A stretch of DNA of 64,000 nucleotides from Pseudomonas taeanensis MS-3. GTDB taxonomy: Bacteria > Pseudomonadota > Gammaproteobacteria > Pseudomonadales > Pseudomonadaceae. Under the pieces are notes generated by a model. It did not search any database, was not told the DNA's origin, and saw only the letters and a program-made list of their open reading frames with translations. The stretch is from contig NZ_AWSQ01000001.1 in assembly GCF_000498575.2 (NCBI RefSeq), positions 1,097,914-1,161,913 of the forward strand, in the 5' to 3' direction. The translations under genes were made by a program, and so were the position numbers. This document shows, in pieces, positions 47,839-58,900 of this stretch (position 1 is the stretch's first letter; every line of letters begins with the position of its first letter).

Positions 47839-48393
47839 TCAGCTGGCCGGTTTGGGTGTAGGGGGTGGTGGCGGACGCAGTGCCGGGCTGCTGGTATTGA
47901 CCCGCTGCACGGTGAAGGTGACGCTGGCGCTCTGTTGAATCGGCTGCTCGCCATTGAGTATTTCAACCGCCAGGCTGTGTTCGCCGCGATCTATGTTGCT
48001 CAGCTGCAGGCGCGGCACGTTGCTGGGCTGGCCGTAGGGCTGGCCATCCAGTAGCAGGCGCAGGCGGTGCGGCGGGGCAAGGCGCGGCACCAGTCGCACG
48101 CCGACACTGAAGGTGCCGTTGTTGGCGCGCAGGGCTTCATCGGTCGGGATATCGGTCAGTTCGAGCACCGAATAGCGTGCCGCTGAGACCGCTTCGGCGG
48201 GCTGGCTCGGTGGCTGGGTGAGTGGCTGGGCCTCGACGGTGTTGGTCGCGGGCAGCTCAACGGCCTCGGCGTTCTGGCCGTCCGGGGGCTGGTTGGTGAA
48301 CACCGTATTACCGTTGGCGTCGGTGTACTTGTAGATCTGTGCGCTGGCCGGCAGAGCCAGGATCAGCAGCAGGCAGGTGAGCATCCGGCGCAT
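47839..48393 (-). CDS. DUF4124 domain-containing periplasmic protein (copy 1)
   Basis: The 184-residue protein has a signal peptide (MRRMLTCLLLILALPASA) and DUF4124 motif IYKYTDANGNTVFTNQPPDG. The domain order and strand pattern (RLRLLLDGQPYGQPS, IDRGEHSLAVEIL) parallel copy 2 (SYRLLLDGQSIGATG, IDRGTHQLAVEIV). The ATG at 48393 is favoured because GGGAG is 7 bases upstream; the ATG at 48399 is too close to it. It ends in a Pro-rich tail. Function unknown. Confidence 0.85.
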   Translation of the reverse strand: MRRMLTCLLLILALPASAQIYKYTDANGNTVFTNQPPDGQNAEAVELPATNTVEAQPLTQPPSQPAEAVSAARYSVLELTDIPTDEALRANNGTFSVGVRLVPRLAPPHRLRLLLDGQPYGQPSNVPRLQLSNIDRGEHSLAVEILNGEQPIQQSASVTFTVQRVNTSSPALRPPPPPTPKPAS

Positions 48394-48537
48394 GGCCATT
48401 CTCCCGAGTGATGTGCTGCTAAGACTTGCACTGGCAGGAGGTGCTGGCAAGGGGGCGGAGGTTGCGACGTGCCCTGGCGCAACAAATAGGTGGTCGAACG
48501 GGGCTGGGACGACTTATTAAGGCGGCCGGGCATCCAA

Positions 48538-48574
48538 CAAAAAAGCCTCCCTGGCTTTCGCCAGGGAGGCTTCT
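48538..48574 (-). terminator. Terminator after glnA
   Basis: GCCTCCCTGGC-TTTC-GCCAGGGAGGC (48545-48570) forms a perfect 11-bp stem; on the minus strand it is followed by TTTTTT. Confidence 0.92.
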
Positions 48575-48607
48575 TGTGTCACGCCGCCTGAGCGGCGTAT
48601 GCCTGGT

Positions 48608-50014
48608 TTAGACGCTGTAGTACAGGTCGTATTCCAGCGGGTGTACGAAGGTACGAACCTTGATTTCTTCTTCGCTCTTCAGCTCGAGGTAAGCGTCGAT
48701 GAAGTCGTCGGAGAACACGCCGCCCTTGGTCAGGAACGCACGGCCCTTGTCCAGCTCTTCCAGGGCTTCTTTCAGGCTGCCGCACACCTGTGGGATCAGC
48801 TTGCCTTCTTCCGGTGGCAGGTCGTACAGGTTCTTGTCGGCTGCATCGCCTGGGTGGATCTTGTTCTGGATGCCGTCCAGGCCAGCCATCAGCAGGGCAG
48901 CAAAAGCCAGGTACGGGTTGGCAGCCGGGTCCGGGAAACGCGCTTCGATTCGGCGCGCCTTCGGGCTGGATACGTACGGGATGCGGATCGAAGCGGAGCG
49001 GTTGCGCGCCGAGTAGGCCAGCATGACCGGTGCTTCGAAGCCCGGGACCAGACGCTTGTAGGAGTTGGTCGAGGGGTTGGTGAAGCCGTTCAGGGCCTTA
49101 CCGTGCTTGATGATGCCGCCGATGAAGTACAGGGCAGTGTCGGACAGACCGGCATAGCCTTCGCCGGAGAAGGTGTTCTTGCCGTCTTTGGAAATCGACA
49201 TGTGCACGTGCATGCCCGAACCGTTGTCGCCGTACAGCGGCTTCGGCATGAAGGTTGCGGTCTTGCCGTAGGCGTCGGCAACGTTGTGCACGCAGTATTT
49301 GAGGGTCTGAACTTCGTCAGCCTTGGCCACCAGGGTGTTGAACTTCACGCCGATTTCGTTCTGACCGGCAGTCGCCACTTCGTGGTGATGCACTTCGATG
49401 ACCAGGCCCATTTCTTCCATGGCGTTACACATGGCAGTACGGATTTCGTGGTCGTGGTCGCACGGCGGCACCGGGAAGTAACCGCCTTTGACAGCCGGAC
49501 GGTGGCCCTTGTTGCCACCTTCGACGTCCTGGTCGGTCATCCAGGAGCCCTGCTCGGAGTAGATCTTGAACATCGAGCCGGAGATGTCGGACTTGAACTT
49601 CACTTCGTCGAAGATGAAGAACTCAGGCTCCGGGCCGACGAATACGGTGTCGCCGATGCCGGTGCTCTTGAGGAACTCTTCGGCGCGCTTGGCGATCGAG
49701 CGTGGGTCGCGGTCGTAGCCCTGCATGGTGCTCGGCTCGACGATGTCGCAGACGATGATCAGGGTCGGTTCTTCGGTGAAGGGGTCGAGGACGGCGGTGT
49801 CGTCGACCGGCATCAGGATCATGTCGGAGGCTTCGATGCCTTTCCAGCCATGAATGGAGGAGCCGTCGAACATCTTGCCATGCTCGAAGAATTCGTCATC
49901 CAAGGCGTCGCGCGCCGGCATGGTGACGTGGTGCTGCTTACCCTTGGTGTCGGTGAAGCGCAGGTCTACCCACTTCACGTCGTGTTCTTTGATCAGTTGA
50001 ATCGACTTCGACAT
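48608..50014 (-). CDS. glnA: Glutamine synthetase type I
   Basis: The 468-residue enzyme has the active-site segments [34 protein letters not shown], the ATP-binding [20 protein letters not shown] and the adenylylation loop around NLYDLPPEE, with the modified Tyr present. It condenses glutamate and ammonia. Start [20 protein letters not shown] is typical; a longer in-frame upstream extension is leader. A sigma-54 promoter (50112-50127) and a candidate NtrC box (50231-50247) lie upstream, consistent with NtrC control. Confidence 0.98.
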   Translation of the reverse strand: MSKSIQLIKEHDVKWVDLRFTDTKGKQHHVTMPARDALDDEFFEHGKMFDGSSIHGWKGIEASDMILMPVDDTAVLDPFTEEPTLIIVCDIVEPSTMQGYDRDPRSIAKRAEEFLKSTGIGDTVFVGPEPEFFIFDEVKFKSDISGSMFKIYSEQGSWMTDQDVEGGNKGHRPAVKGGYFPVPPCDHDHEIRTAMCNAMEEMGLVIEVHHHEVATAGQNEIGVKFNTLVAKADEVQTLKYCVHNVADAYGKTATFMPKPLYGDNGSGMHVHMSISKDGKNTFSGEGYAGLSDTALYFIGGIIKHGKALNGFTNPSTNSYKRLVPGFEAPVMLAYSARNRSASIRIPYVSSPKARRIEARFPDPAANPYLAFAALLMAGLDGIQNKIHPGDAADKNLYDLPPEEGKLIPQVCGSLKEALEELDKGRAFLTKGGVFSDDFIDAYLELKSEEEIKVRTFVHPLEYDLYYSV

Positions 50015-50111
50015 GCTGTCCTCCAGATGGATAAGGCTCAAAGGGTGAGCCCCTATATAGTTCGGTGAAGCCCGGCGCGATAGTCCGCCAGGACAATCTG
50101 CCTCACAAGAG

Positions 50112-50127
50112 AGCAAATTGCATGCCA
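50112..50127 (-). promoter_or_regulatory. Sigma-54 promoter of glnA
   Basis: The minus-strand string TGGCATGCAATTTGCT matches the -24/-12 consensus at all but one defined base and carries a standard TTGCT -12 box, unlike the TCGC boxes of the hydroxybutyrate cluster. Transcription should start near 50101, about 87 bases before the ATG. Confidence 0.85.
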
Positions 50128-50230
50128 GTGCCCTGGAATGGGCAGATGGCCTGAAGTACAGGCGTAGCGAGGAGTGCGAAGTCAGTCTCGGACAATAATC
50201 GCTCTATTTTGGTGCGTCAATATTTCGCTG

Positions 50231-50247
50231 TGCTCGTTAATGGTGCG
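50231..50247. promoter_or_regulatory. Candidate NtrC-binding site of glnA
   Basis: TGCTCG-TTAAT-GGTGCG keeps 9 of 12 bases of the NtrC box with correct spacing, centred about 138 bases upstream of the predicted start. A second half-site GGTGCG is at 50211-50216. Confidence 0.5.
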
Positions 50248-50343
50248 CGATAAAGGTTGGGTAGGATTTTTGGTTAAAGCTTGAGCAATTTCCGCTATAA
50301 TCCGCGCCCCTGTTTTTAGGCTGCCTCGGCACACGCTGCTTTC

Positions 50344-51798
50344 ATGAAACTGATCGTCAAAGTCTTCCCGGAAATCACCATCAAGAGTCGGCCGGTGCGT
50401 AAGCACTTTATCCGGCAATTGGCGAAGAATATTCGTGCGGTGCTGCGTGACCTGGATCCGCAGTTGTCGGTGACCGGGGTGTGGGACAACCTGGAAGTAC
50501 AGACCGCGCTCAGTGAGCCGAAAGTACTGCAGGAGATGATCGAGCGGCTGCGTTGCACGCCGGGGATCACCCACTTTTTGGCGGTCGACGAATACCCGCT
50601 GGGCGATTTCGATGACGTACTGGAGAAGTGCAAGACGCATTTCGCCGATCAGCTGCCGGGCAAGGTCTTCGCCGTGCGCTGCAAGCGTGCCGGCAAGCAC
50701 AGTTTCAGCTCCATGGACGTCGAACGTTACGTGGGCAGCCAGTTGCGCCAGCAGTGTGGCGCGGCCGGCATCGACCTGAAACAGCCACAGGTCGAGGTGC
50801 GCATGGAGATCCGCGACCAGCGTCTGTTCGTCATTCATCATCAGCACAACGGCCTGGGCGGTTATCCGCTGGGCTCGCTGGAGCAGACTCTGGTGTTGAT
50901 GTCCGGTGGCTTCGACTCCACCGTGGCCGCCTATCAGATGATGCGCCGCGGTCTGGTCACCCATTTCTGCTTCTTCAACCTTGGCGGTCGCGCGCACGAG
51001 CTGGGTGTGATGGAAGTCGCCCATTACCTGTGGCAGAAATTCGGTCGTTCGCAACGCGTGCTGTTTATCAGCGTGCCGTTCGAGGAAGTGCTCGGCGAGA
51101 TTCTCGGCAAGGTCGACAACAGCCAGATGGGCGTGATCCTCAAGCGTATGATGTTGCGCGCCTCCACGCGCATTGCCGAACGCTTGCAGATCGACGCGCT
51201 GGTTACCGGCGAGGCGATCAGTCAGGTGTCGAGCCAGACCCTGCCGAACCTCTCGGTGATCGATTCGGCCACTGACAAGTTGGTGCTGCGGCCGCTGATC
51301 GCCAGCCACAAACAGGACATCATCGACACCGCCACGCAGATCGGCACCGCTGAGTTCGCCAAGCACATGCCGGAGTACTGCGGCGTCATCTCGATCAACC
51401 CGACCACCAAGGCCAAACCCGAGCGCATTGCCTACGAAGAATCGCACTTCGATATGGCGATCCTCGAGCGGGCCTTGGAGCGCGCGACCCAGCTGCCGAT
51501 CGACAAGGTGATCGACGAGCTGGGCAAGGATGTGCAGGTCGAGGAAGTCGACGAGGCACTGGCTGGCCAGGTGATCATCGATATCCGTCACCCTGATGCC
51601 GCCGAAGACCAGCCTCTCGAGCTGGCGGGTGTCGAGGTGCAGGCTGTACCGTTTTACGCCTTGAACAGCAAGTTCAAGGAGCTGGATGAGAATCGCCAAT
51701 ACCTGCTGTATTGCGACAAGGGTGTGATGAGCCGTCTGCATGCCCACCACCTGCTCAGCGAGGGACATGCCAATGTGCGCGTTTATCGTCCGACATAA
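50344..51798 (+). CDS. thiI: tRNA 4-thiouridine synthase / thiamine thiazole sulfur carrier enzyme
   Basis: The 484-residue protein has a THUMP domain (about 60-165), a PP-loop ATPase ([18 protein letters not shown]) and a C-terminal rhodanese domain with the sulfur-relay Cys ([18 protein letters not shown]). It is the E. coli-type full-length form and serves both s4U8 formation and thiazole synthesis. It is divergent from glnA. Confidence 0.97.
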   Translation: MKLIVKVFPEITIKSRPVRKHFIRQLAKNIRAVLRDLDPQLSVTGVWDNLEVQTALSEPKVLQEMIERLRCTPGITHFLAVDEYPLGDFDDVLEKCKTHFADQLPGKVFAVRCKRAGKHSFSSMDVERYVGSQLRQQCGAAGIDLKQPQVEVRMEIRDQRLFVIHHQHNGLGGYPLGSLEQTLVLMSGGFDSTVAAYQMMRRGLVTHFCFFNLGGRAHELGVMEVAHYLWQKFGRSQRVLFISVPFEEVLGEILGKVDNSQMGVILKRMMLRASTRIAERLQIDALVTGEAISQVSSQTLPNLSVIDSATDKLVLRPLIASHKQDIIDTATQIGTAEFAKHMPEYCGVISINPTTKAKPERIAYEESHFDMAILERALERATQLPIDKVIDELGKDVQVEEVDEALAGQVIIDIRHPDAAEDQPLELAGVEVQAVPFYALNSKFKELDENRQYLLYCDKGVMSRLHAHHLLSEGHANVRVYRPT

Positions 51799-51848
51799 GA
51801 CGCCGGGGTTGAATGGCGGCAGCATCCGCCATCGCCCTCCCGACCTGT

Positions 51849-51883
51849 AGACGGTGTAGAAGCCGCGGGCTTTTACACCGTCT
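51849..51883. promoter_or_regulatory. Strong 16-bp hairpin between thiI and typA
   Basis: AGACGGTGTAGAAGCC-GCG-GGCTTTTACACCGTCT pairs over all 16 positions with one G-U. It lies 50 bases after thiI and about 75 bases before the typA start. No T-run follows, so it may be an inefficient terminator or an element in the typA leader. Confidence 0.5.
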
Positions 51884-51958
51884 GGCCGAATTCGTATTTA
51901 GTTAATATCCGCCGCGTAGACTATGCGGCAAACCGAATCCTCTGATCGAGATACACAA

Positions 51959-53776
51959 GTGATCGAAAAACTACGCAACATCGCCATCATCGCTCACGTC
52001 GACCATGGCAAAACTACCTTGGTTGATGCCCTTCTGCGCCAATCCGGTACCCTCGAGCGCAACGAGCTCGACACCGAACGCCTGATGGACAGCAACGACC
52101 AGGAAAAAGAGCGTGGCATCACCATTCTGGCGAAGAACACCGCCATCAACTGGAATGGCCACCACATCAACATCGTCGACACCCCCGGCCACGCCGACTT
52201 CGGCGGTGAAGTCGAGCGCGTGATGTCGATGGTTGACTCGGTGCTGCTGGTCGTCGACGCCCAAGACGGCCCGATGCCGCAAACCCGCTTCGTGACCAAG
52301 AAGGCCTTTGAAGCCGGCCTGCGTCCGATCGTGGTGGTGAACAAGGTCGATCGTCCGGGCGCACGTCCGGATTGGGTGGTCGAGCAAATTTTCGACTTGT
52401 TCGACAACCTCGGCGCTACCGAAGAGCAGCTGGACTTCCCGATCGTGTTCGCTTCGGCGATCAACGGTGTTGCCGGTCTGGAACACACCGCCATGGCGGA
52501 AGACCTGGTGCCGTTGTACCAGGCCATCGTTGACCACGTGCCTGCGCCGCAAGTCGACCGCGACGGCCCGTTCCAGATGCAGATTTCTGCACTGGACTAC
52601 AACAGCTTCCTCGGCATTATCGGCGTTGGCCGTATCGCCCGTGGCCGCGTCAAGCCGAACACCCAGGTGGTCGCTATCGACGTTCACGGCAAGCGCCGTA
52701 ACGGCCGTATCCTCAAACTGATGGGCCACCACGGCCTGCACCGCGTCGACGTGGATGAGGCCGCCGCTGGCGACATCGTCTGCATCAGCGGCTTCGATCA
52801 GCTGTTCATCTCCGACACCCTGTGCGATCCGCAGAACGTCGAAGCCATGACCCCGCTGTCCGTGGATGAGCCGACCGTTGCCATGACCTTCCAGGTCAAC
52901 GACTCGCCGTTCTGCGGTAAGGAAGGCAAGTTCGTCACCAGCCGCAACATCAAGGAGCGTCTGGACAAGGAGCTGCTGTACAACGTGGCCCTGCGCGTCG
53001 AAGAGGGCGACAGTGCTGACAAGTTCAAGGTCTCCGGCCGTGGCGAACTGCACCTCTCGGTACTGATCGAAACCATGCGTCGCGAAGGCTTCGAGATGGG
53101 CGTCGGTCGTCCGGAAGTGATCATCAAGCTGGTCGATGGCGTCAAGCACGAACCCTATGAGAACGTCACCATCGACGTGCCGGAAGTTTCCCAGGGCGCG
53201 CTGATGGAGCAGATGGGTAACCGTAAAGGCGACCTGACCAACATGGTTCCGGATGGCAAAGGCCGTGTACGTCTCGAGTACAACATTCCGGCCCGTGGTC
53301 TGATCGGTTTCCGTAACGAGTTCCTGACGCTGACCTCCGGTGCCGGCATCATGACCAGCATCTTCGACCGTTACGACGTGATGAAGTCCGGCGACATGTC
53401 CGGCCGTCAGAACGGTGTACTGGTTTCGGTCGCCACCGGCAAGGCGCTGACCTACTCGCTGGAAACCCTGCAGGCCCGCGGCAAGTTGTTCGTCGAGCAC
53501 GGCCAGGATATCTACGAAGGTCAGATCGTCGGCCTCAACAGCCGCGACAACGACCTGGGCGTGAACCCGACCAAAGGCAAGAAGCTCGACAACATGCGTG
53601 CTTCCGGTAAAGACGAAACCATTGCCCTGGTTCCGCCGGTTCGCTTCACCCTGGAACAGGCTCTGGAATTCATCCAGGACGATGAGCTGTGCGAAGTGAC
53701 GCCGAAGTCGATTCGCCTGCGTAAGAAAATTCTTGGCGAAAGCGAGCGCACCCGCGCTGCCAAGAAAGGCAGCTGA
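51959..53776 (+). CDS. typA: Ribosome-associated translational GTPase TypA/BipA
   Basis: Translation from GTG at 51959 gives 605 residues beginning with the family-typical (M)[19 protein letters not shown]; an ATG 36 bases upstream in frame adds 12 non-conserved residues and is less likely. G1 (AHVDHGKT), G3 (DTPGHADF) and G4 (NKVD) motifs, the EF-G-like domains and the C-terminal BipA-specific domain ([20 protein letters not shown]) are intact. It is a conditional ribosome assembly and stress factor. Followed by a strong terminator. Confidence 0.97.
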   Translation: MIEKLRNIAIIAHVDHGKTTLVDALLRQSGTLERNELDTERLMDSNDQEKERGITILAKNTAINWNGHHINIVDTPGHADFGGEVERVMSMVDSVLLVVDAQDGPMPQTRFVTKKAFEAGLRPIVVVNKVDRPGARPDWVVEQIFDLFDNLGATEEQLDFPIVFASAINGVAGLEHTAMAEDLVPLYQAIVDHVPAPQVDRDGPFQMQISALDYNSFLGIIGVGRIARGRVKPNTQVVAIDVHGKRRNGRILKLMGHHGLHRVDVDEAAAGDIVCISGFDQLFISDTLCDPQNVEAMTPLSVDEPTVAMTFQVNDSPFCGKEGKFVTSRNIKERLDKELLYNVALRVEEGDSADKFKVSGRGELHLSVLIETMRREGFEMGVGRPEVIIKLVDGVKHEPYENVTIDVPEVSQGALMEQMGNRKGDLTNMVPDGKGRVRLEYNIPARGLIGFRNEFLTLTSGAGIMTSIFDRYDVMKSGDMSGRQNGVLVSVATGKALTYSLETLQARGKLFVEHGQDIYEGQIVGLNSRDNDLGVNPTKGKKLDNMRASGKDETIALVPPVRFTLEQALEFIQDDELCEVTPKSIRLRKKILGESERTRAAKKGS

Positions 53777-53795
53777 TAACTCGGTTGCATGACTG

Positions 53796-53834
53796 AAAAA
53801 GCCCCCGTCAGCGCAAGCTGGCGGGGGCTTTTTT
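53796..53834. terminator. Terminator after typA
   Basis: GCCCCCGTCAGC-GCAA-GCTGGCGGGGGC pairs over 12 bp with one G-U and is flanked by A5 and T6, so it serves typA and possibly the converging DUF3422 gene. Confidence 0.92.
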
Positions 53835-53876
53835 GTTTCCGTGTTTTGTTCCTGAGCAGTCTGTGCTCGGCTTGGC

Positions 53877-55196
53877 TTACTTTGCCCCGGGTAGGTGCAG
53901 GCTGCGCTTGAGTCGACGCATGCCCAGCCACACCGCGGTGGCGCACAGGGGCACGGCAAGCCCGGTGGCGAGCGTGCTGCTGTCGATCAGGCCGAGGACT
54001 TTGGCCGATTCCGCCAGGTATTTGCACAGGCCTACCAGGTAGTAACTGATCGCTGCCACCGAGAGGCCTTCCACCGTTTGTTGCAGGCGCAACTGGGTGT
54101 GACTGCGCTGATCCATGGCGCGCATCAATTGCTGGTTCTGGGTTTCGATGGTCAGGTCGATGCGCGTGCGCAGCAGTTCGCTGGCGCGGTCGATGCGTCG
54201 CGCCAGGTCGTCCAGGTCCTGCTCTGCGGCTTCGCAGGTGCGCCAAGCCGGCGTCAGGCGGCGCAGGAGGAACTCGCGGAAGGTCTGCAGGCCCAGGCAT
54301 TCCTGCTCGCGTAGCTCGGCCAGGCGATTGAGGATCAGTTCGTGATAGGCGCGGCTGGCGGCAAAGCGGAAGTTGTGCGCGGCGATCAGCTGTTCGACCC
54401 GCGCCGCCAGGCTGCCGAGCTCGCTGAGCAAATGGCGCTCGTCGGCCAGGTCGCGGATCTGATTGATCTGTTGTATGGACGCCGCCAGCTGTCGCTCCAT
54501 GGCTTTGATCTGCGGCGAGATGGATTTGGCCTGGGGCAGGGCCAGCAGCAGCATCATGCGGTAGGTTTCCATTTCCAGCAGGGTACGTACCAGGCGCCCG
54601 GTTTGGCAGGGGTTGAGGCCACGGTTATGGATCAGTACGCGTCCGTGGCCATCGCTGTGGATGCGGTAGGCGCTCCACAAGCGGGCCTGACCATCACTGA
54701 CCAGCGAGCTGATCAGGCGCTGGCCTTCGAAATGCTGGCGCAGCTCGTGGGGCGCCGGCTCATTGGCGGGGGCCGGGATGATTTCCAGTTGGTTGCTGCT
54801 GATCAGTCGGCCTGGCAGTTGCTGCAGCCAGTGTTCCGGCAGTAGTGTCAGGACGTCCTGATCGAAGGGGGCGCCCTGCGGTTGCTGGCTGATCAGGGTG
54901 TAGCTGGAGAACTCGGTATGTCGCTCCCAGCGCAGCTCGAAGCCGCCAAAGTCCTGGTAGTAGCAGGAGGAGTTGGAGCTGGGCGGCAGCACGGCGTGGC
55001 GCTCGCATAGGCGCAGCAGGTGCTGGTACTCGGCGTCAGGTTGTTGGGTGTCGGGCAGCAGCACCAATTGCGCCAGGCGGGTCGGCGTGGCCAGCACGGG
55101 AAAAGGCCGGGTATGCAACTCGTTGAACAAGGCCTCGCGTTCCGTGTGGAAGCGCAGGCCATCTAGGTTGGGCGGGGTCGCGGCGGGGTTATGCAT
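53877..55196 (-). CDS. DUF3422 family membrane protein
   Basis: The 439-residue protein matches the DUF3422 pattern: an N-terminal region beginning with HTEREALFNELHTRPFPVLA, a SSNSSCYYQDFGGFELRWER segment, a central helical region and two C-terminal membrane helices (AAISYYLVGLCKYLAE and LATGLAVPLCATAVWLGM). The family is described only as a putative membrane-bound protein of unknown role. It lies convergent with typA. Confidence 0.87.
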   Translation of the reverse strand: MHNPAATPPNLDGLRFHTEREALFNELHTRPFPVLATPTRLAQLVLLPDTQQPDAEYQHLLRLCERHAVLPPSSNSSCYYQDFGGFELRWERHTEFSSYTLISQQPQGAPFDQDVLTLLPEHWLQQLPGRLISSNQLEIIPAPANEPAPHELRQHFEGQRLISSLVSDGQARLWSAYRIHSDGHGRVLIHNRGLNPCQTGRLVRTLLEMETYRMMLLLALPQAKSISPQIKAMERQLAASIQQINQIRDLADERHLLSELGSLAARVEQLIAAHNFRFAASRAYHELILNRLAELREQECLGLQTFREFLLRRLTPAWRTCEAAEQDLDDLARRIDRASELLRTRIDLTIETQNQQLMRAMDQRSHTQLRLQQTVEGLSVAAISYYLVGLCKYLAESAKVLGLIDSSTLATGLAVPLCATAVWLGMRRLKRSLHLPGAK

Positions 55197-55289
55197 GGGC
55201 GGCTGTCTTTATTGTTAGGCCTGATCGCTCAGTCTAACCATGGGCGCCGCCCCTTGGCATGTGTCGCATTGCCGCGACTCGAGCCCGCC

Positions 55290-55688
55290 TCAGGCTTTCG
55301 GTTTGTAGGCGCAATAGCCGGGGCGAGGGCCGACCTTGGGATGATTGCGGCAGGTGTCCGGGCGTTTGTCGTAGATGGTGCACAGGCGCGTTTTGCGATC
55401 GAGGTACAGGCAGTCGTTGTTGCTCATGCGGGTCAGGGTGAATACCCCTGACTTCTGGTTGAAGCGCTCGACGATGCCCTCTTTCTGCAGGCGCTTGGCG
55501 ATGTTCTTCGGCGGGTCGCCACGCTCGAAATCGTCGACCACGCCGATGCGGATCAGATCGCCGATGCGCGCTTCCACCGGCAGCGTGCAGCAACTGGATA
55601 TGCAGCTATGGCACATGTCGGCGGTGTACTTGGCCCAGGTATCCAGGCGGTCGATTTCGGCGGCGGCAATCAGGTTGTTTTTCATCAT
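55290..55688 (-). CDS. YkgJ-family cysteine-cluster protein
   Basis: The 132-residue protein has the CxxCxxxCC cluster (MCHSCISSCCTLP) and a second Cys group (CLYLDRKTRLCTIYDKRPDT, then CRNHP), the hallmark of YkgJ/UPF0153 zinc or iron-cluster proteins. Function is unknown; some relatives bind Fe-S clusters. The start is the first of two adjacent ATG codons (55688 or 55685). A much longer upstream frame is antisense to the DUF2339 gene. Confidence 0.9.
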   Translation of the reverse strand: MMKNNLIAAAEIDRLDTWAKYTADMCHSCISSCCTLPVEARIGDLIRIGVVDDFERGDPPKNIAKRLQKEGIVERFNQKSGVFTLTRMSNNDCLYLDRKTRLCTIYDKRPDTCRNHPKVGPRPGYCAYKPKA

Positions 55689-55932
55689 GACTTCAGACTC
55701 AGGGCAGAAGCGTGCTCGGCATGCGGCCGGGGATGATAGCGGCGTGAGCGAATTTGTGAACCACGTTCTGCCGGCTGGTCGTGTTTTTAGTGTCGCGCAG
55801 AGCCGATTGTGCCTGTGATGCAGGTCGCAAGCGTCTCTGTGTGAGGAGACGGCCGGCCTCAATAGTGTTGGAATGATCCGCTGCCGGGCAGGGGCGGCTG
55901 ACTCGCCTCTTGGCTGATTGGGGAAACGCTGC

Positions 55933-58900
55933 ATGCAATGGATTTTCATGCTGGTTGGGTTGCTGTTGGGAGGGTTGGTCGGCGAATCGATCAGCGCGGC
56001 GATAGTGGCCGGCCTGTTGGCCCTGAGTTTGGGGCAGGCCCTCAAGCTGCATGCGCTGCAACAGCAGAGTACGGCCCTGGCTGCGCAGTTGAAGGATTTC
56101 GCAGAGCGTTTCGAGCGTCGCACTGCGGAGATCCATGAGCGTTTGCTCAATGTGGAATCGGGTCGTCCGGACGCCGAGCCCGCAGCGCAGCGCGAGGCTG
56201 CGATGGCGGCCGAGGCCCGGCAAGCTGAGCCACCCGTGGCTGGCCCCGGCGAGGATGAGCAGCCGCTGGACTGGGCGCTGGAGACCGAGTTGCTGGCCGA
56301 ACTGGATCGGCAGGCGCTCGGCGAGGCGCTGGAACCTGTCGCCAGCACGGCTGAAGCCGACCTGCCAGTCGCGGCCGCCGCGGCGCACCACGCCGACAGG
56401 CAACCGCCAGCGCCCCGCGCCCCTTCGCCGATCAAGCGGGCGATGGATGCCGCGCAGGCTTGGCTGCTGGGCGGCAACCCGGTGCTGCGGATCGGCGTGT
56501 TGCTGCTGTTCCTGGGGCTGGCCTTCCTCTTGCGTTATGCCACCGAAGGCATGGTGGTGCCGGTGGAGGTGCGCTACGCCGGGGTGGCGTCCAGTGCTAT
56601 TGCCTTGCTCGGCCTGGGCTGGTGGCTGCGCCGGCGCAACCCGAGTTATGCCCTGATGTTGCAGGGTGCGGGCATCGCCGTACTGTACCTGACGGTATTC
56701 GCCGCCATGCGCCTGCATCCCTTGCTCGCGCCCGGGGTCGCGTTCGCCCTGCTGGTGGCGGTGACGCTCTGCTCGGTGATTCTCGCGGTGGCGCAGGACG
56801 CCCTGGCACTGGCGGTGGCGGCGGCCCTCGGCGCCTTCGCCGCGCCTCTGCTGACCTCCACCGGCAGCGGTAACCATGTCGCGCTGTTCTCCTATTTCGC
56901 CCTGTTGAATGCCGGCATCTTCGCCATCGCCTGGTTCAAGGCCTGGCGCCCGCTCAACCTGGTCGGCTTCGTCGGCACCTTCGGTATCGGCTGCGCCTGG
57001 GGCCTGCGTTCCTACAGCGCGGAACTGCTCTGGAGCACCGAGCCGTTCCTGCTGCTGTTCTTCCTGATGTACGTGGCCATCGGCCTGTTGTTCGCCCGGC
57101 GCAAGCTGCTCGAGGCGCAGCAGGCGCCGGCTGGCCGCGCCGAGTTGCTGCGCTGGTCGGCGCGCCAGGGCGATTATGTCGACGCCACCGTGTTGTTCGG
57201 CCCACCGCTGGTGGGCTTCGGCTTGCAATACGCGGTGGTGCAGCACCTGGCGTTCGCCGCCGCCTTCAGCGCCCTGGCTCTGGGCCTGTTCTATATCGGT
57301 CTGGCCCGACTGCTGGCCGGGCGTACCGCCGGGCGCGCGCTGCTGTTAGTGGAAACCTGCCTGGTGCTGGGCGTGGTGTTCGGCACCTTGGCGATTCCAT
57401 TGGGGCTGGATGCGCGCTGGACCTCCGCCGCCTGGGCGGTGGAGGGCGCCGGTCTCTATTGGTTGGGCCTGCGTCAGCAGCGCTTGTTGGCCCGTTGCTT
57501 TGCCTTGCTATTGCAGCTGGGCGCGGCCTTGGCCTACCTCGCCGAGTTGCGCTCAGGCCAGGAGGCCCTGCTGGAGGGCGCGCCGCTGGGCGCACTGTTG
57601 CTGGGCGCGGCCCTGCTGTTCAGCTTCTGGCGCCTGCGCCAGGCTGCCGAGCAGGCGACTGCCTGGGAGCGCCGTGCGCTGCCGTGGCTGGCCTGCAGCG
57701 GTCTGGCCTTCCTTTATCTGATCGCGCCGCTGTGCTTCGCCGCCGAGGCCACGGCCATCAGTTGGGCATTGGCCGGTCTGGCGACGCTGTTGCTCGGCTT
57801 GCGCCTGCAGTCGCGCAGCTTCCTGTTCAGTGCCTTCGCGGTGCAGTTGCTCGGTGGCGCGGTGTTTTTGCTGCAGTTGCACGGCAGTTCTGCTGCTACT
57901 GGCGGCGTGTTCAGTGCCGGTTGGCGTGGTTTGTTGACGGCGACCCTGATCGGTCTGGCGCTGATCGGCGGCATGCTCCTGGCTGCGCGCGATAAGCAGG
58001 TCAGCAGTGACCGTCGCTTGATGCGCGGCCTGTCACTGGTGTTGCTGGTCGGGCTGGTGTTTATCAACCTCGCGGTGCTGTTCGTCCTGCCCTGGCAGAG
58101 CGCCAGCGCGGTGTGGGGCGGCAGCGGTCTGCTGATTATCTGGCTTAGTTTGCAGTTGCAGCAGCGCGCCAGTTTCGTCTTTGGCGTGTTGCTGCAGGTA
58201 TTCGGCGGGTTGGCGTTTCTGCTTGCCGCTCCGCTGCTGTTGGCCCAGCTCGATAGCGAAGGTTTGCGCCCGCTGGCTCACGCCGGCTTCTGGACGCCTG
58301 CGGTGCTGGCGATCGCCGCGCTGATCGGTGCATGGCGGGTGCAGCGGGTCGCCGGTGGCGAGCAGGCGGCTATCCTGCCGGTGTTGAGCCTGGCGCGGTT
58401 GTCGCAGGTGTTGCTGGTGTGGGGGGCGGGCTGGTGGAGTTTGGCGCTGGTCGGCGAAATATTTCGATTCGCTGCGCCCGAGTCGCGTGCGCCGCTGTTG
58501 CTGTTGGCTATCGCCGCGAGCGTTGCATTGTCGACGTTGCTTGCTGCGCGGCTGCAGTGGCGCGCCTTGGCGCTGCTGTGCACGCTGCTGGTGCCGGCTG
58601 CGGCGCTGACCCTGCTGCTTGCCTGGCACTTGGCCTACCACCCTGCGGCGGACTTCGGCTGGCTGGGCTGGGGCGCGCTGTTCGTGGTGCACCTGGGCTC
58701 ACTGCGTCGGCTCGCCGCGCTGCTGCCGGTTGGGGCGTTGAGTGCGGCACATGTGTTGGGTTGCTGGCTGATCCTCGGGGTGCTGGCGCTGGAACTGCGC
58801 TACCTGCTCTATCTAATGTCCGAGCATTACAACGCCTGGCGCTGGCTCGGCTGGGCGTTGCTGCCGAGCGCTTATCTGCTGCTGATGGCGCTGCCACGCC

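Noticed and set aside
50182..51825. Very long open frame antisense to thiI
   Set aside because: It is His/Gln/Arg/Leu-rich with no domain resemblance, and the plus-strand thiI is unambiguous; such shadows are common in GC-rich genes.
51971..53959. 662-codon open frame antisense to typA
   Set aside because: The sense frame encodes a fully conserved TypA; the antisense translation has no recognisable family and is a product of codon bias.
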